From positions 29,002,714-29,066,713 of the forward strand of contig CM049320.1 of assembly GCA_026874595.1 (NCBI GenBank): DNA of 64,000 nucleotides. Reading direction: 5' to 3'. Shown here piece after piece: positions 47,969 to 59,519 of this stretch. This DNA is from Sipunculus nudus. Taxonomy: Eukaryota > Annelida > Sipuncula > Golfingiida > Sipunculidae. A program made the translations under genes and the position numbers. The notes under the pieces are model-generated. The model was not told where the DNA came from and did not search any database. It was given only the letters and a program-made list of their open reading frames with translations. Numbering within the stretch: position 1 is the first letter of the stretch; every line of letters starts with the position of its first letter.

Positions 47969-48752
47969 AAGTGCTTCCAGATGCTTATTTCCACTCCCCC
48001 TGGAAGTTTAAATAAAGAATACTTATTTCCACACCCTATATATATAATAGAAACATTAAATGTTTGTAAGTTAAGAAATTCCGTTTCATCAGCCATGTAG
48101 GCCGTATAGAATTTAATAGAAGATGGTTATTTGTCTTACCTTTTACGTCCAACACTGGTGACAACAGTCTTATTATTACTCTTACATGTATGCATCCTAT
48201 GTTTCCTTGTAGTTTTAGCCTTTCTTTATGACAAAGTTCACTTATTTTGACACCACAGTCATGCCATTGAAATTGTTTTGGATAAAATCAGCTAGTGGTG
48301 GGATAAATTAATGAAGTTGAGTGTACCGTCCAGTTCAACTGTCTCGACTTTACCTGTACACTTAGCCAAGACCTGGCAGCACTAGTCTAGGCAAATGGAG
48401 ACACAGACTCTACTGTGACTGGCCCTACTGATGAGGTGCTAACCATCAACTGATAAGGAGTGAGCCAGGAAACAAGTGTTGTCAAACATTCCAGCTCTAT
48501 TTGAGCTACTGAAAGCTTGTACCCATGCCTAATATATAAACCTACACATATGAAACAAACTAATTGACAAAATGTAACTATTTGCAGACAAATATACATT
48601 TTAAATGTCTTTAAAAATCTGGCCAGAAATATGAATGTAAGTAAACTGCAAGTTTTACTCAAGTGAATCATATATGTTTAAAATTATGTTTATACAGTAA
48701 CAATATGACTTTGAAATGCATTTCAGTGTAAAAACATCAACTTTCACACATG

Positions 48753-48795
<43 letters not shown>

Positions 48796-48976
48796 CCCTA
48801 ATGTCTCAGTATTACAGAGTATAATGCACACTCGCTGAAAATCTTTGAACAAGAATTACTGGTATAGACTTGCTTATTTATAACTAAAATAGACTGAAAA
48901 ACATTTTGAACACTTATACAGAACACTTATACATTGCACCAGCATTTACCATGAGGGGGAGTGGAAATTAGGCCTG

Positions 48977-49038
<62 letters not shown>
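47920..49038. mobile_element. Possible MITE bounded by (TA)n tracts
   Basis: TA tracts at 47920-47966 and 48979-49038 bracket about 1 kb. ATTTCCACTCCCCCT occurs just inside the left tract (about 47987-48001), and its complement AGGGGGAGTGGAAAT just inside the right one (about 48954-48968). An inner TA tract lies at 48757-48791. The inverted match is short, so this is a suggestion only. No coding frame. Confidence 0.35.
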
Positions 49039-49041
<3 letters not shown>

Positions 49042-49579
49042 CAGTTGTTTGGAAGTGTGGGTAGTCTTATTTTAATATATCCAATGTGTATTGTTAACAA
49101 ATTCTGCCTATTTCATAACGGTATAAGCAGACGCCGGATTGTTTGAATAGGTCTGAAAAATTGGTCCGAGATCTGTAGTGGCAAGAATAAGTGGGCCGAG
49201 ATCGGCCGTCCCTTGGTCCGAAATTGATGTGGGCCGATATGAAATGGTCCGACCTCCTGCAGGGTCGAGATGAAAAGTCCGATATTTCCAGGTATTGTCT
49301 GCTCGCTATGCATGCTGCGTGTCACAAAGTGATTTGGTAATCCCATTCAAGTTGCCTCTGTCCCATGTGATACTAACCCCCTCTGTTATACTGCATAAAC
49401 ACAAGCACGATGCCCCCCCCCCCCCCCCACCCGTCATGGACAAAGGATTAATATAATATCAATCCATCATTTAAAACTGGGTCTGAATTGACGGGAAATC
49501 AATTAAAATCTCTGATATAGCTTTGTTTACTCGAAAAGTAAACACCTACGTTGGACTTATGCCATATATCTCTGTATAG
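49039..49579. other. Spacer with degenerate GGTCCGA/GGGCCGA repeats and poly-C
   Basis: At 49160-49285 the phrases TGGTCCGAGAT, GGGCCGAGAT, TGGTCCGAAAT, GGGCCGATAT and TGGTCCGACC alternate at 20-40-bp spacing. A C-run of 16 is at 49413-49428. Confidence 0.6.
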
Positions 49580-50519
49580 ATGACAATAAAAGGTCAAGAC
49601 CTAAAGATATAATTCATGCCATTGTGATCACGTGAGATTTCAACGGGCGGCAATGCCGTGTCAAACCTGAGTCACCGGATCATTATAGCTATGATATGAG
49701 TAGTTCAGAAGTTGGTGTACCGGACGTGTAAGTGAAAGGTTGTGAATGCACGTGTAGTTTCAACAAAAGCTTTTGTCAAGGACTCTTTCGCTGGTTAGTT
49801 CAACAGCAACATTGCCATTGCACTTGTCAAACTTGAGTCACCGTATCTGACAGGAGTGACATATTCTAGAAGTTGGTATAACGGACTTGTACCAAAATGA
49901 TTCGACTCCTTTGCCTGTCCGTGAGTCATTAACATCATCAGAGTGCTTTCAGATATAAGAAATATACGACAGGACCAACACCAGGTGTTACATGAAGAAT
50001 TTACGTGATACACCCAGTGACACAAAAAAAAGAGTTACCTTTCGTCATCTTTCGATTAGCATGTACCTGTCGTTATACGGTGTTTTGTTGTAAATTGTAC
50101 CAGCGGTGCGTTGGTATTATACCCGAAATACAACACACCGCGGTCAACCCAGTCTTTGTATATGACATATATGAATACAGTGTAATATTTAAAAAATCTT
50201 AGGGTTGTAGTTCAACATTGCTTAAATATATAAGTTTAACTTACGGTTTTGATGGACTGTTTTTATTTATTATACATGGAGTATACAACTAGTTCAGCAC
50301 TCGGATGATGGCGTTCGGTAATGTGTATGGTTAGAATGACATCCACTTTGAAATAAAGTCAAATACAAAAACAGTGCCTCCTTTATATCTAATATACCCA
50401 GGTATAGTCATGCATGGAACGTCAACATATTTAACATAATCCAAGCATGCTATATTTACATATATAAAATAAGGCTTTCAACTATACTAGGCTGTAAATT
50501 TGTTTACGCATATATTTAT

Positions 50520-50552
<33 letters not shown>

Positions 50553-51507
50553 AACCCATACACGTTCAATCCCCGACTATGAATTGTATGGATTTTCTTT
50601 AGAATGTATACAGTCTATATGGATTTTATCATTACCTCATGGAATATACATTACCTCAAGTAATTTACCCTGTTCCACTTGTCCTGAGAAAAACTTTGCA
50701 TAGTTAAGGTTAATACACCCCCAATATACTTAAATAAATGTCAATTAAAAAAAGAATGTGTATGTTCAGTGGCTACGGTAATATAGTATGATACAAAAAC
50801 TTCATACTCCTTAATGAAATAAAATGTAATGCTACGTATAACGATTCATATATCACGTGTACTTCTTTTACTTCGCTTAGAAATTGTATGGGAATAACAA
50901 CCATCCACACAAAGTAACATAGGGTGGCATTACAAAAGCTATATAACATGCTTAATGCTGTGTGAAAATATGATATCTCCAGTTTCTACAGCATTCTTTT
51001 GCTTTAACATGAATGGCCGTTATGGCATCAGCCATTGAATGATATCCTTTACTCTGAATTTAACAAAAACTATAATGTAATTGTATTTAATCAGAGTACT
51101 GCCCGTTAAACTAACATATCTTTTTCTCGTGTAGCCAACAAGGATTAGGGGATTTTATTAGTTTGTTTTTGCTTGAAATGTCCTGACAAACCAGATCTGT
51201 TCAATGTAAAATGTATCATTACATATGTCCACATATAAATTTAAAAAAAACTTTACTAGAAACTATGACATATAAACAGCTTTTTTGTATATTAGAAATT
51301 ATAATTGTGTCATTGTTTTCCAATATTTACTAACAACCAGTTCGAAGCGTCTCTCCTCAAGTAAAACAAATCAACCATCCAAGTTATGATTTCTTTTAAA
51401 CAGGGAAAAGGGCAGTGATAATAAATTATTACACCCACCTTCGACATAATGTAACAATTTGCTCATTTTAGCATAGGGACTATGTCCTTTACTCTACTTT
51501 TCAACTT
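49580..51507 (-). repeat. Duplicated 3' flank of type 2 TRIM genes, copy 3
   Basis: Paralogous to 29821-31224 and 36110-37487 (for example GTCAAGACCTAAAGATAT, CACGTGAGATTTCAACG, GAACGTCAACATATTTAACA). A 150-bp sub-repeat with ATATGAGTAGTTCAGAAGTTGG recurs near 49.70 and 49.85 kb. (TA)n lies at about 50515-50551. No gene of its own seen. Confidence 0.65.
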
Positions 51508-51952
51508 TTACAGTTGAAACTTATACATCATTATACTTCTGTGATCTGCATCAAAATTATATTCGTCAATCCACATATATGGATGGTTAAAGGCGAGCCC
51601 TATGGGGAAAAACAAACCATCTTCCTCTGTAAGAGGGTAACCTAGACAATTACCATCCAGTGTATACGCTGTAATCCTGTGGTTCCCAGAATCTGCTATA
51701 AGAATGGTACCCCTAGGTGTTCCGGTCGCTGAATAAGGACAATTAAAAGGACCTTCAGTTCTAGCTAATCGTCTCCAAGTTCTTATATCCAAGACGAAGA
51801 TCCTATTTCAAGTCATATCACAAACAACTAGAACTTCCTGGTCACCTATATCAGCAACATTGACATACGCGATGTGAACTTCCCCGACATAAGTAACCTG
51901 TTTCCTCATGGTAGCGCTAGCTCTTATTTTGAACACCTGTCCAACTGTGTTA

Positions 51953-51998
<46 letters not shown>

Positions 51999-53086
51999 TT
52001 TTCATTTTTTTTCCACTGCCATTGAATACAAGGTGTTGCATCCAAAGTTGCTAATGAACCATGTTGTGAATTGTGGATTTTTTTTCTCTCAGTGCAAATA
52101 TTGATAAAAGTTCAGAGTGCAATAAGTCTACTGTCTCGAAAAACACACATACACCAAATGGTACTTCTGGCTCCATCTGGTGTATACGTTCTAATTACTC
52201 TTCCCTGTTGATCAATTCTGGTGGCGTGATACAAGTAGGCATCTGAGAAAAGCAGACTATTATCGGCTAGAATGAAAATATATCTTGGCGCTTTTATTTC
52301 TATATCTTCTGCTGTAAGGTGAATACATTTCGTAAGCGTTTGATGACCAGGGAATTCTGATGTCATTTTTCCGTTGACATCATGAACTTTTTTCAGCATT
52401 TCTAGCACTAAAATGTGTTTAAATATTTCCTTGAAACTTTGGTTCATTCCATCAATTATCCCCTGCTTTAGGCTCTTTTTTAAATAATCACCGAAAGTAA
52501 GCTTCTCTGAAGAATACATCTGAAGTTTCTGTATAAGCTCAAACGTTGCGCGTTGGAAATCCTCTCTTGACTTATCAATGCGTAACATTTTATCCCTATC
52601 CTGAGAATGGTTTTTAGTCATCATGCAGACATAACAAAAAGCACCTCACACTCCATACAGTAATACTTCCTCACTGTTGAATGTTCATTACAACTACATG
52701 ACTTCTAAATATATTGTTATGGCGACATTCACAGTCTTTGAACAACACCTGATCGCATTCTTTACATAGGCTTACTGCGTGCACTTTATCCTTTTTGAAA
52801 ATGCAAATTCAACAATAGTCCAATTAATTCAACACCACCAGCAGGTTCCTGTAGAAGCCTGAAGTCTTGTGGGAGGCCCCCGATTCCCTCTGTAGGAATG
52901 AGAGTTTCTACCTTGCACAAAGGGCACTCCAGACATCTGTTGACTGCACTCTTAACAGCTCTGCCAAAATGTATGCAGACATCTGAGGGAACGTGGGTTG
53001 TGTTCTACCATATTCTCCGGACACACAGGGCAGTCCAAGAGATCCGACTTCTTTCGAGAATCTTTGTCTGATGCTGCAGTTGCCAT
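51508..53086 (-). pseudogene. TRIM-NHL (type 2) pseudogene with microsatellite in the propeller
   Basis: The start ATG is at 53086, behind an acceptor-like ATATGTAG. RING: CPVCPENMVEHNPRSLRCLHTF, then the fifth zinc ligand is Trp, and a TAA (52952-52954) follows three codons later. B-box sequence is readable but shifted. From 52624 to 52112 the coiled-coil end and propeller start are open and align with the 37.5-kb gene (CIHLTAED, RYIFILADNS, RVIRTYTPD). At 51955-51990 a (TA)n tract expands the codons that read NIYIGN in the paralogue, after which GNTVGQVFK resumes. An in-frame TGA follows the VVCDMT segment, and the tail (51792-51508) is open with ILIADSGNHRI. Not functional in this form. 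It is the best ruler for the frameshift in the 37.5-kb gene. Confidence 0.88.
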
Positions 53087-53135
53087 AATGATCTACATAT
53101 AAAAGATGGAATTAGGAACATACAATATGATATCC

Positions 53136-53139
<4 letters not shown>

Positions 53140-53188
<49 letters not shown>

Positions 53189-53225
53189 TATATATATGTA
53201 TATATATATATACATACATACATAA
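53140..53225. repeat. (TA)n tract with TACA tail
   Basis: About 24 TA units, then TCATATATATATG and (ATAC)n. It lies about 55 bases upstream of the pseudogene start. The 37.5-kb paralogue has only a short TA run at the corresponding place, so the tract grew after duplication. Confidence 0.9.
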
Positions 53226-53711
53226 ATATGGATATACAAGATAGGTGCAAATCCTACGGGAGCTTCCCGCACACAAGCCATCTAAATGAGACTTCTTGTG
53301 GCTGTGGGCATCTATGGTGATTAAGTTTTATCTGCTAAGGCCCTAGATACTCTGTATCATCGACACCACAGTAAATGGTTCTTTACAATGGGTGCCTGAC
53401 AGGGATCGACATTATATGATAAGGCAACATACAATCTGTCTGATACGTCATAAGTCACTGACACTACTAAGTGTTCAACTCAGGAAAATTATGTTTCCTT
53501 GTGATGAAAAAGCCGATTGTGAAAACCGTCTTTGGGTTAGCATATAGGCATATATGTAAGTTACCTGTACATAGCTTCAAGGATGGCATGATTTTTTATC
53601 ACTTCCCCCTGTGATTCCACTATTGGAAAAATACAACATACATACCACTAACATGATGAGTTGAATGTACTTATATATATATGAATGTACTTTTATATAT
53701 AGTTATATATG

Positions 53712-53758
<47 letters not shown>

Positions 53759-53853
53759 ACATATATGCTCAGGCAATTTGTACAATGCTGCATATATTGA
53801 GAAAGAAGGGCGACCTGTATTATTTTTAAGCTATTCATTATTGTCACTCCTGG
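53226..53853. other. Duplicated 5' flank of type 2 TRIM genes
   Basis: Shares CCTACGGGAGCTT, AAATGAGAC, ATTGGAAAAATACAA and ACATAACATATATGCTCAG with 43400-43640. A (TA)n tract at 53712-53754 splits the homology. Confidence 0.6.
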
Positions 53854-54470
53854 CCTATATAAAAACTCCCGTTCACTGCAATAAGGTATTGACACCAGAA
53901 TAGTTACCATATAATATATTTGCTCTCTGGGCCTCGATACATGTTTGAAAGGTGTTTGCATCGTATAATACATAACCATTGTGATTGCAACAATGTTATT
54001 TTATTTTGTTAAGGCTAAACGGTGCGTATCATTTGATACAGCTCACAAAATGCAACCCTGCAAAATATTAATATTCCAAAAGAACCATACGTTTATTTCA
54101 CCATCGACGATTTGGATCCATATATATCTCACATCCGCTTAACATAAATAATATTTATTTATGCCTATATAACAACTCCCGTTCACTGCAATAAGGTATT
54201 GTCATCAGAATAGTTGCAATATAATATATTTGCTTTCTGGGCCTCGATACATTTTTGAAAGGTGTTTCCATCGTATAATACAAAACCATTGTGATTGCAA
54301 CAATTTTATTTTGTTTTGTTGAGGCAAAACGGAGCGTATCATTGTTACAGCTCAGAAAATGCAACCCTGCAAAATATTAATATTTCATAGGAACCATGCG
54401 TTCATTTCACCATCGACGATTTGGATCCATATATGTCTCACATCCGCTCAACATAAATAAAAATTTAAAA
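53854..54470. repeat. Two-copy tandem duplication, unit 310 bp
   Basis: CCTATATAA followed by AACTCCCGTTCACTGCAA starts at 53854 and again at 54164. The copies differ at a modest number of bases, so this is older than the 198-bp and 170-bp duplications. Confidence 0.9.
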
Positions 54471-54492
54471 GGTATTCTTCGAAATAGTAATA

Positions 54493-54493
54493 G

Positions 54494-54543
<50 letters not shown>

Positions 54544-54677
54544 TAGCCATGCTGGTTCATTTTTTTTTTATAGATGGAATTGGTATACACAGAAAAGTGG
54601 TTCCGCACCGGAAATCGGAAGATCGTGGGTTCGAATCCCACTGACAGTGAACCACTTTTCTGTGTATACCCTTTCCA

Positions 54678-54744
<67 letters not shown>
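54493..54744. mobile_element. Foldback element with a tRNA-like half inside a (TA)n tract
   Basis: TA tracts fill 54493-54540 and 54680-54744. Between them, arms at 54571-54603 and 54649-54681 are inverted copies of 33 bases with about two mismatches (GGTATACACAGAAAAGTGG and its complement). The 45-base loop holds GTGGGTTCGAATCCCAC (54625-54641), a perfect T-arm with Pol III B-box. No A-box or acceptor stem is seen, so it is not a tRNA gene. Confidence 0.72.
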
Positions 54745-54747
<3 letters not shown>

Positions 54748-54751
54748 CGTG

Positions 54752-55019
54752 AGAGCTTTTGGTGTAGCTGGTCCTTAACTTTGGAATGAATTACCGCAGC
54801 ACCTGCGATCACAATCCAACCTATCAGATTTTAAAACTTATTTAAAAACTCATTTGTTCAGAAAGTTTTTTATATACTATAAATTTATGTGATTCGAATT
54901 GTATTCTTTTCAACATTGTTATTGTTTTAAAATTGATTTTTTTTCCCTTTTTTTATTGCTATTTTAACTTGTATCATTCTATTTTTCGCCTTTAAGTCAC
55001 GTACAAATTAAATTATATA
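54752..55019 (+). mobile_element. 3' end of a non-LTR retrotransposon (LINE)
   Basis: From 54752 to 54892 one frame reads RAFGVAGP, one stop, LWNELPQHLRSQSNLSDFKT, then YLKTHLFRKFF and TGA. This is the usual C-terminal tail after the reverse transcriptase in CR1/Jockey-type LINEs. An AT-rich 3' UTR follows and ends in an (AAT)n tract. The copy is 5'-truncated at the TA tract. Confidence 0.82.
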
Positions 55020-55165
55020 ATAATAATAATAATAATAATTATTATTATTAATATTATTATAATTATCATTTTTATTATTATTAATATTATTATAATTATC
55101 ATTTTTATTTTTATTATAATTATTATTATTATTATTATTATTATTGTTATTGTTATTATTATCAT
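55017..55165. repeat. (AAT)n / (ATT)n microsatellite
   Basis: (AAT)n changes into its complement (ATT)n near 55037 and runs, with ATTATC interruptions, to about 55165. It probably grew from the 3' tail of the LINE fragment. Confidence 0.92.
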
Positions 55166-57241
55166 TATCATCATGTACTCCTGCACGAAACACATGATCC
55201 TGTCAAAGTATATTCATTCGCTAACAAAACATGACATACAAAGATTCCTAGTTCTGAATGAAGAGTCATTTATCAATCCTATTATTAGCAATTTTGACAA
55301 ATGTCAAAGTGTCATTTGTGCCATAGACGGTCATCAGGTCTTTTGTGTTATGCGCTTCGGATATAATCTATACTATCCTTCATAATTCTAGAAACGTTTG
55401 TGTCTCTAGTTGATATGCAATATTTGTAAAAGACTTAAGTATGGTATTTGGACGAACGTAGATATGAAAAAAAAATATCCAATTTGCTATATTTAGATGA
55501 CAAAAGCAATCAAATTGCATGACAATCAATTTATAATCAATGTGTACTCTATCAATATAATATACCAAGCAAGAAATGTACGGTCGTGCCTGAATATTAC
55601 CTAAACTGCAAGACAGATAACAAGTGTGTTTACTATGCCCTCGTTTATTTTTCAATAGACTTTGCAGTGTTTAAACAGTGTTTGCAGGTATAAATTTGTA
55701 AACGAGATAAGAACTAATGTATCACATGAATCACAAATTTAGTTTGATAAAGCCACTATTACCCCTGGCACTGCGATCTGCATACAATATTTGGTAAACA
55801 GCGGTTGAAAGAATAAGGCGGAGAAACCGGTTTCAGGTGGGCCCATTAACCCATAAATCTATGTCTATCAAACTAAAACAATCAAATATTACTGAAATCA
55901 GAATCTATATTTTTAACATCTAAATGTTTACAATTCAATAAGCGTTCAAGCAATAGTCCCATTTGCTGGGGCATACCGCCGAGGAATTCCCAAACGTCGC
56001 ACCTATAAGTTACGAAGCATGGCCGTGGTGCCCTGCCTTCACATTAAGCCTCAAGAGTGTTCACTCGGGCGGGGGAGGTGAAAGATCTCAGCGCTCCTTG
56101 ATATCTTAAACTTTGATTCCTGTCAAGTGCCTCAGTAAACAATAGCCTGTCATGACACCAATCATTAGAGCAACAGAAATATTGTCACTCGAGCATTTGT
56201 ACTTTGTGACGCATGATCACTTGATATCGCCGCTTATTAATGACCAGTTGCCAGTGTTTATTGTTACTGCGTAGATCCCAATAACTGCAAGAACCGAAAT
56301 CATATATAATTCCAGTCACAGAGAACCACAGGTAAGATTTGCAAGGTAGCACAAATTATACCGATTCAGAGACAAGTAGAAAGAATAAAGTAAGATTTCA
56401 TTCTATAGCATCGGACATTTTCAATTTCAGGTTAGCTGTGTACGAGGTGGGTCTACGCGATCCACATACCTTCCACCTTTTAACAGTTTCGTATATTTGT
56501 TTCGTGCTGTACCAGGTGAGTATAAGCGATCCACCAACCTTCCCTTTTAAACATTTTTGTATAATTGTTTCGGATAGACAAATCTCTCGCAGGGTCATAG
56601 TTATCCGGCTTTTAATGCACTATTTTGCTATTCCTCCTAATGAAAGGTAAAAGGCTTAGTTTAGGTATCCAGAGAAAAGACTGACATTTCATAAGAACTT
56701 GCACATAATGTAGTATAATATGCAGACAAATTCTCTCATCTTTGATCATATACAGTTTCGTACATCAGTCTAGTGACATCAGCATCATAATAATATAACA
56801 ATCAAAATGCAATGATATAATGCAACAATAAAACCTGAATACTAAAATATGATTACGCAAACATTCCTGCAGCTTCATTGGACATTATCCTGTCCAGTTA
56901 TTTTATAAATCTTATAAATGTTAACTATTTTTTTTTTTTATTTTATTTGGCTGGTTTCAATTTACATCAACTTTGCAACAGTGATGGCAAAAGATTATAT
57001 ACAGGTAATAGTAATATAAACAGAAGGCAAAGTATTGATTAATAGGTATTATTTTCTATTAATTTATATTTCCTGCTAGATCATTATTCATACAAGCAGA
57101 TAAGGTTGGACTCCTTTTTTTCTGATAATTCGATTGCCAGGGATGTACTCTTCTTTGTCAAGAGCAGCGTCAAGTCAGTTGTAACACAGACTAAAAGACA
57201 TCAGGTTTGTTTCCTTGACCCTCATAAATTCCTTTAGAAGG

Positions 57242-57302
<61 letters not shown>

Positions 57303-58317
57303 TATTAACATGTGTGTTGGAAATCAGTCTTTTGTTTTATATACAAAATATTTTTTTTAATCATTCATTTAGATCAGTGGTAATTTTGACATGAGTAACA
57401 AATGTAAGTCGATGAGGCCACTGGTAACCACGTACTGCCCTGTATACTGTATTTTTTCAACACCGATGTTGCCAGATTGAAAAGATACTGCGAAGGAAAG
57501 GCTAAATATGGATCCCTTAACCCATAACGGTTATCATGTCCAGATCGATCTATCACAAGAATATAACTGATATAAAAAAGAATATATATCATTATCAGTT
57601 AACATTTAACGGTAGGTAAGGCGTTTGTTGGCTAACATTCTTTGTTATCATTGCATATGGCACATCGATGAAATGAGGCCAACCAAAGTAACAATTAGAA
57701 TGCATGATCTGCCAAGGCAATAACAGTGTTTCCATACGTAACCTGCCATGTAGTGGTCGGTGACCCTGCTAATTCCACAACCCTACGAAATAGGTGGAGG
57801 GGTGTTAGGGACAATAGGATTCACATGATTTCACTTGAGGTACTTGTGTAGAACAAGTATTATGTTTGTTTGATATACTTAAAGAGACCATAAACCATAC
57901 GAATCCCCAGACAGAAATATCATTTATACCCTGGCACATTCAAGTATCATCTTGAACAAGCCTTCCGCTCTTAGAAAATCTAAATCAGTTAATCACCGGA
58001 CACCCTTCCGGCTCAAAGAGCTGACGTACAGTATAAACAAAGTAAACACTGTAATAAACCTCATCTAAGGTAGAGCGCTGTACCGTCCAAGGCGCTTTCG
58101 AAACGTTGTCGCCGGCGCCTGCTTCTGCTCGGTGCTATTTAATTCTCCACCTGACAGTGTCTCCAGTCGAACACTTCCTTGGAATTTGTTTTACATTGGT
58201 GTCTTCTTTGATATTATAGAAATTATCGATTTCGTTTTTGGACATGCAACCCAAGTGCTCCTTCAAACAGAATGCCAATTTTTAGGTCGCCCTCGAGTCT
58301 TAGGCAGCTCATCATTT

Positions 58318-58368
<51 letters not shown>

Positions 58369-59450
58369 CTCTTTATATCTTTCTGTACTACTCCTCTCTG
58401 CTACCCCTCTATGACATCTCTCAAGAATGCAAAGTGCCTACAATATACAACAACCCAAACGCAATCACTTCTAAGTTACCAATATCGGAACGTAACACAG
58501 CTTGCCCTACTTACACATGTATGCCAGCGGAACACGAACAGTTCTACTCGAAGCTTATCCCTCCTCGCAAAGACACTTACCTACTCGGCAATGTTCCTTA
58601 ACACGGCAAATCTTGTGAATGTAAAATCACAACATAACCCGTGAGTGACATGACACTACTCGGCAGGTCTCTCCAAGATCGAGAGTCTCTCCAAAGAATA
58701 TATCGATCGTAAAGAACTATGAGTGTATAGTTCTTATTAAAAAAGGCAGGGGACAAAACGAGTGCAACCACCCACCCAGTACTGCTCCTAACTACACCGT
58801 AAGTCTTCTCAGCTGATCTTTTGTGAATTCTCACAGTGGCCAACAACATGTGAACTCTTTATACAAAACAGCACCGGAATCAATTTTACGAAAATTGCAG
58901 TCTAAATGTACCCCTGCCAAGCATATACAACCGTTTATGATACCACACAATCCTGCTCCGTCCGTGCCCAATTTAGGAATCCACACTGTACAAGAACGGC
59001 CACGGCTGAGACTGGCCTAAATTCGTTGGAAAGCTAAAAGCCTCTGTCATTATCCTTTGAAGGTACTCACGCAGCTATAAACGCAAGCATACATAACATT
59101 ATACCCATGATAATACATATTTCAATACCGAGGAGAATATAGTACCATCATTCGGTTGTGTTATAAGATTTTGCCATATCAGCCATATATTCTGTGTAAA
59201 CCTAACCTCAGGTATGATTCAGGCTTATTGAAGTATCATTTTGTGGCCGAATTGTCTTTTTCATATTCGTGTAAACAGTAATGTAAGTTATTTATTTACG
59301 TCTGATTAAATATACTCAAATTTAAATGAATTTATTGACGTAATATAAAAAAAACTAAAAATAACACGTGTATTACATTCAATATCTTTCTAGCAGCAAA
59401 TTCTATGTAGCTCATTTAAAAGTAAATCGCCTTTTTTTTGTTTTGATCAG
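55166..59450. other. Spacer upstream of the intact type 1 TRIM gene
   Basis: A donor-like AACCACAGGTAAGA (+) lies at 56322-56335 and could end a 5' exon of the 59.5-kb gene, whose nearest acceptor-like site is TTTTGATCAG at 59450; this is speculative. (TA)n at 57244-57300; (CT)n at 58323-58365. Long frames across the (CT)n tract (58132-58644) are low-complexity artefacts. No other gene recognised. Confidence 0.45.
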
Positions 59451-59519
59451 GTCACTATGTGATGATATTATACATATTGACTCTTTTATCAAGGTTGAGC
59501 GTATATTCGTTTAGGTGGC

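Noticed and set aside
48432-48475. CTGATGAG...GAAAC resembling a hammerhead ribozyme core
   Set aside because: The intervening sequence does not form stem II and flanking stems do not pair.
54616-54648. tRNA gene suggested by GTGGGTTCGAATCCCAC
   Set aside because: No acceptor stem, D-arm or A-box; it is the loop of an inverted repeat.
58132-58644. 170-codon frame across a (CT)n tract
   Set aside because: Low-complexity Ser-Leu run with no domain on either side; frames on both sides of the tract are open by composition.
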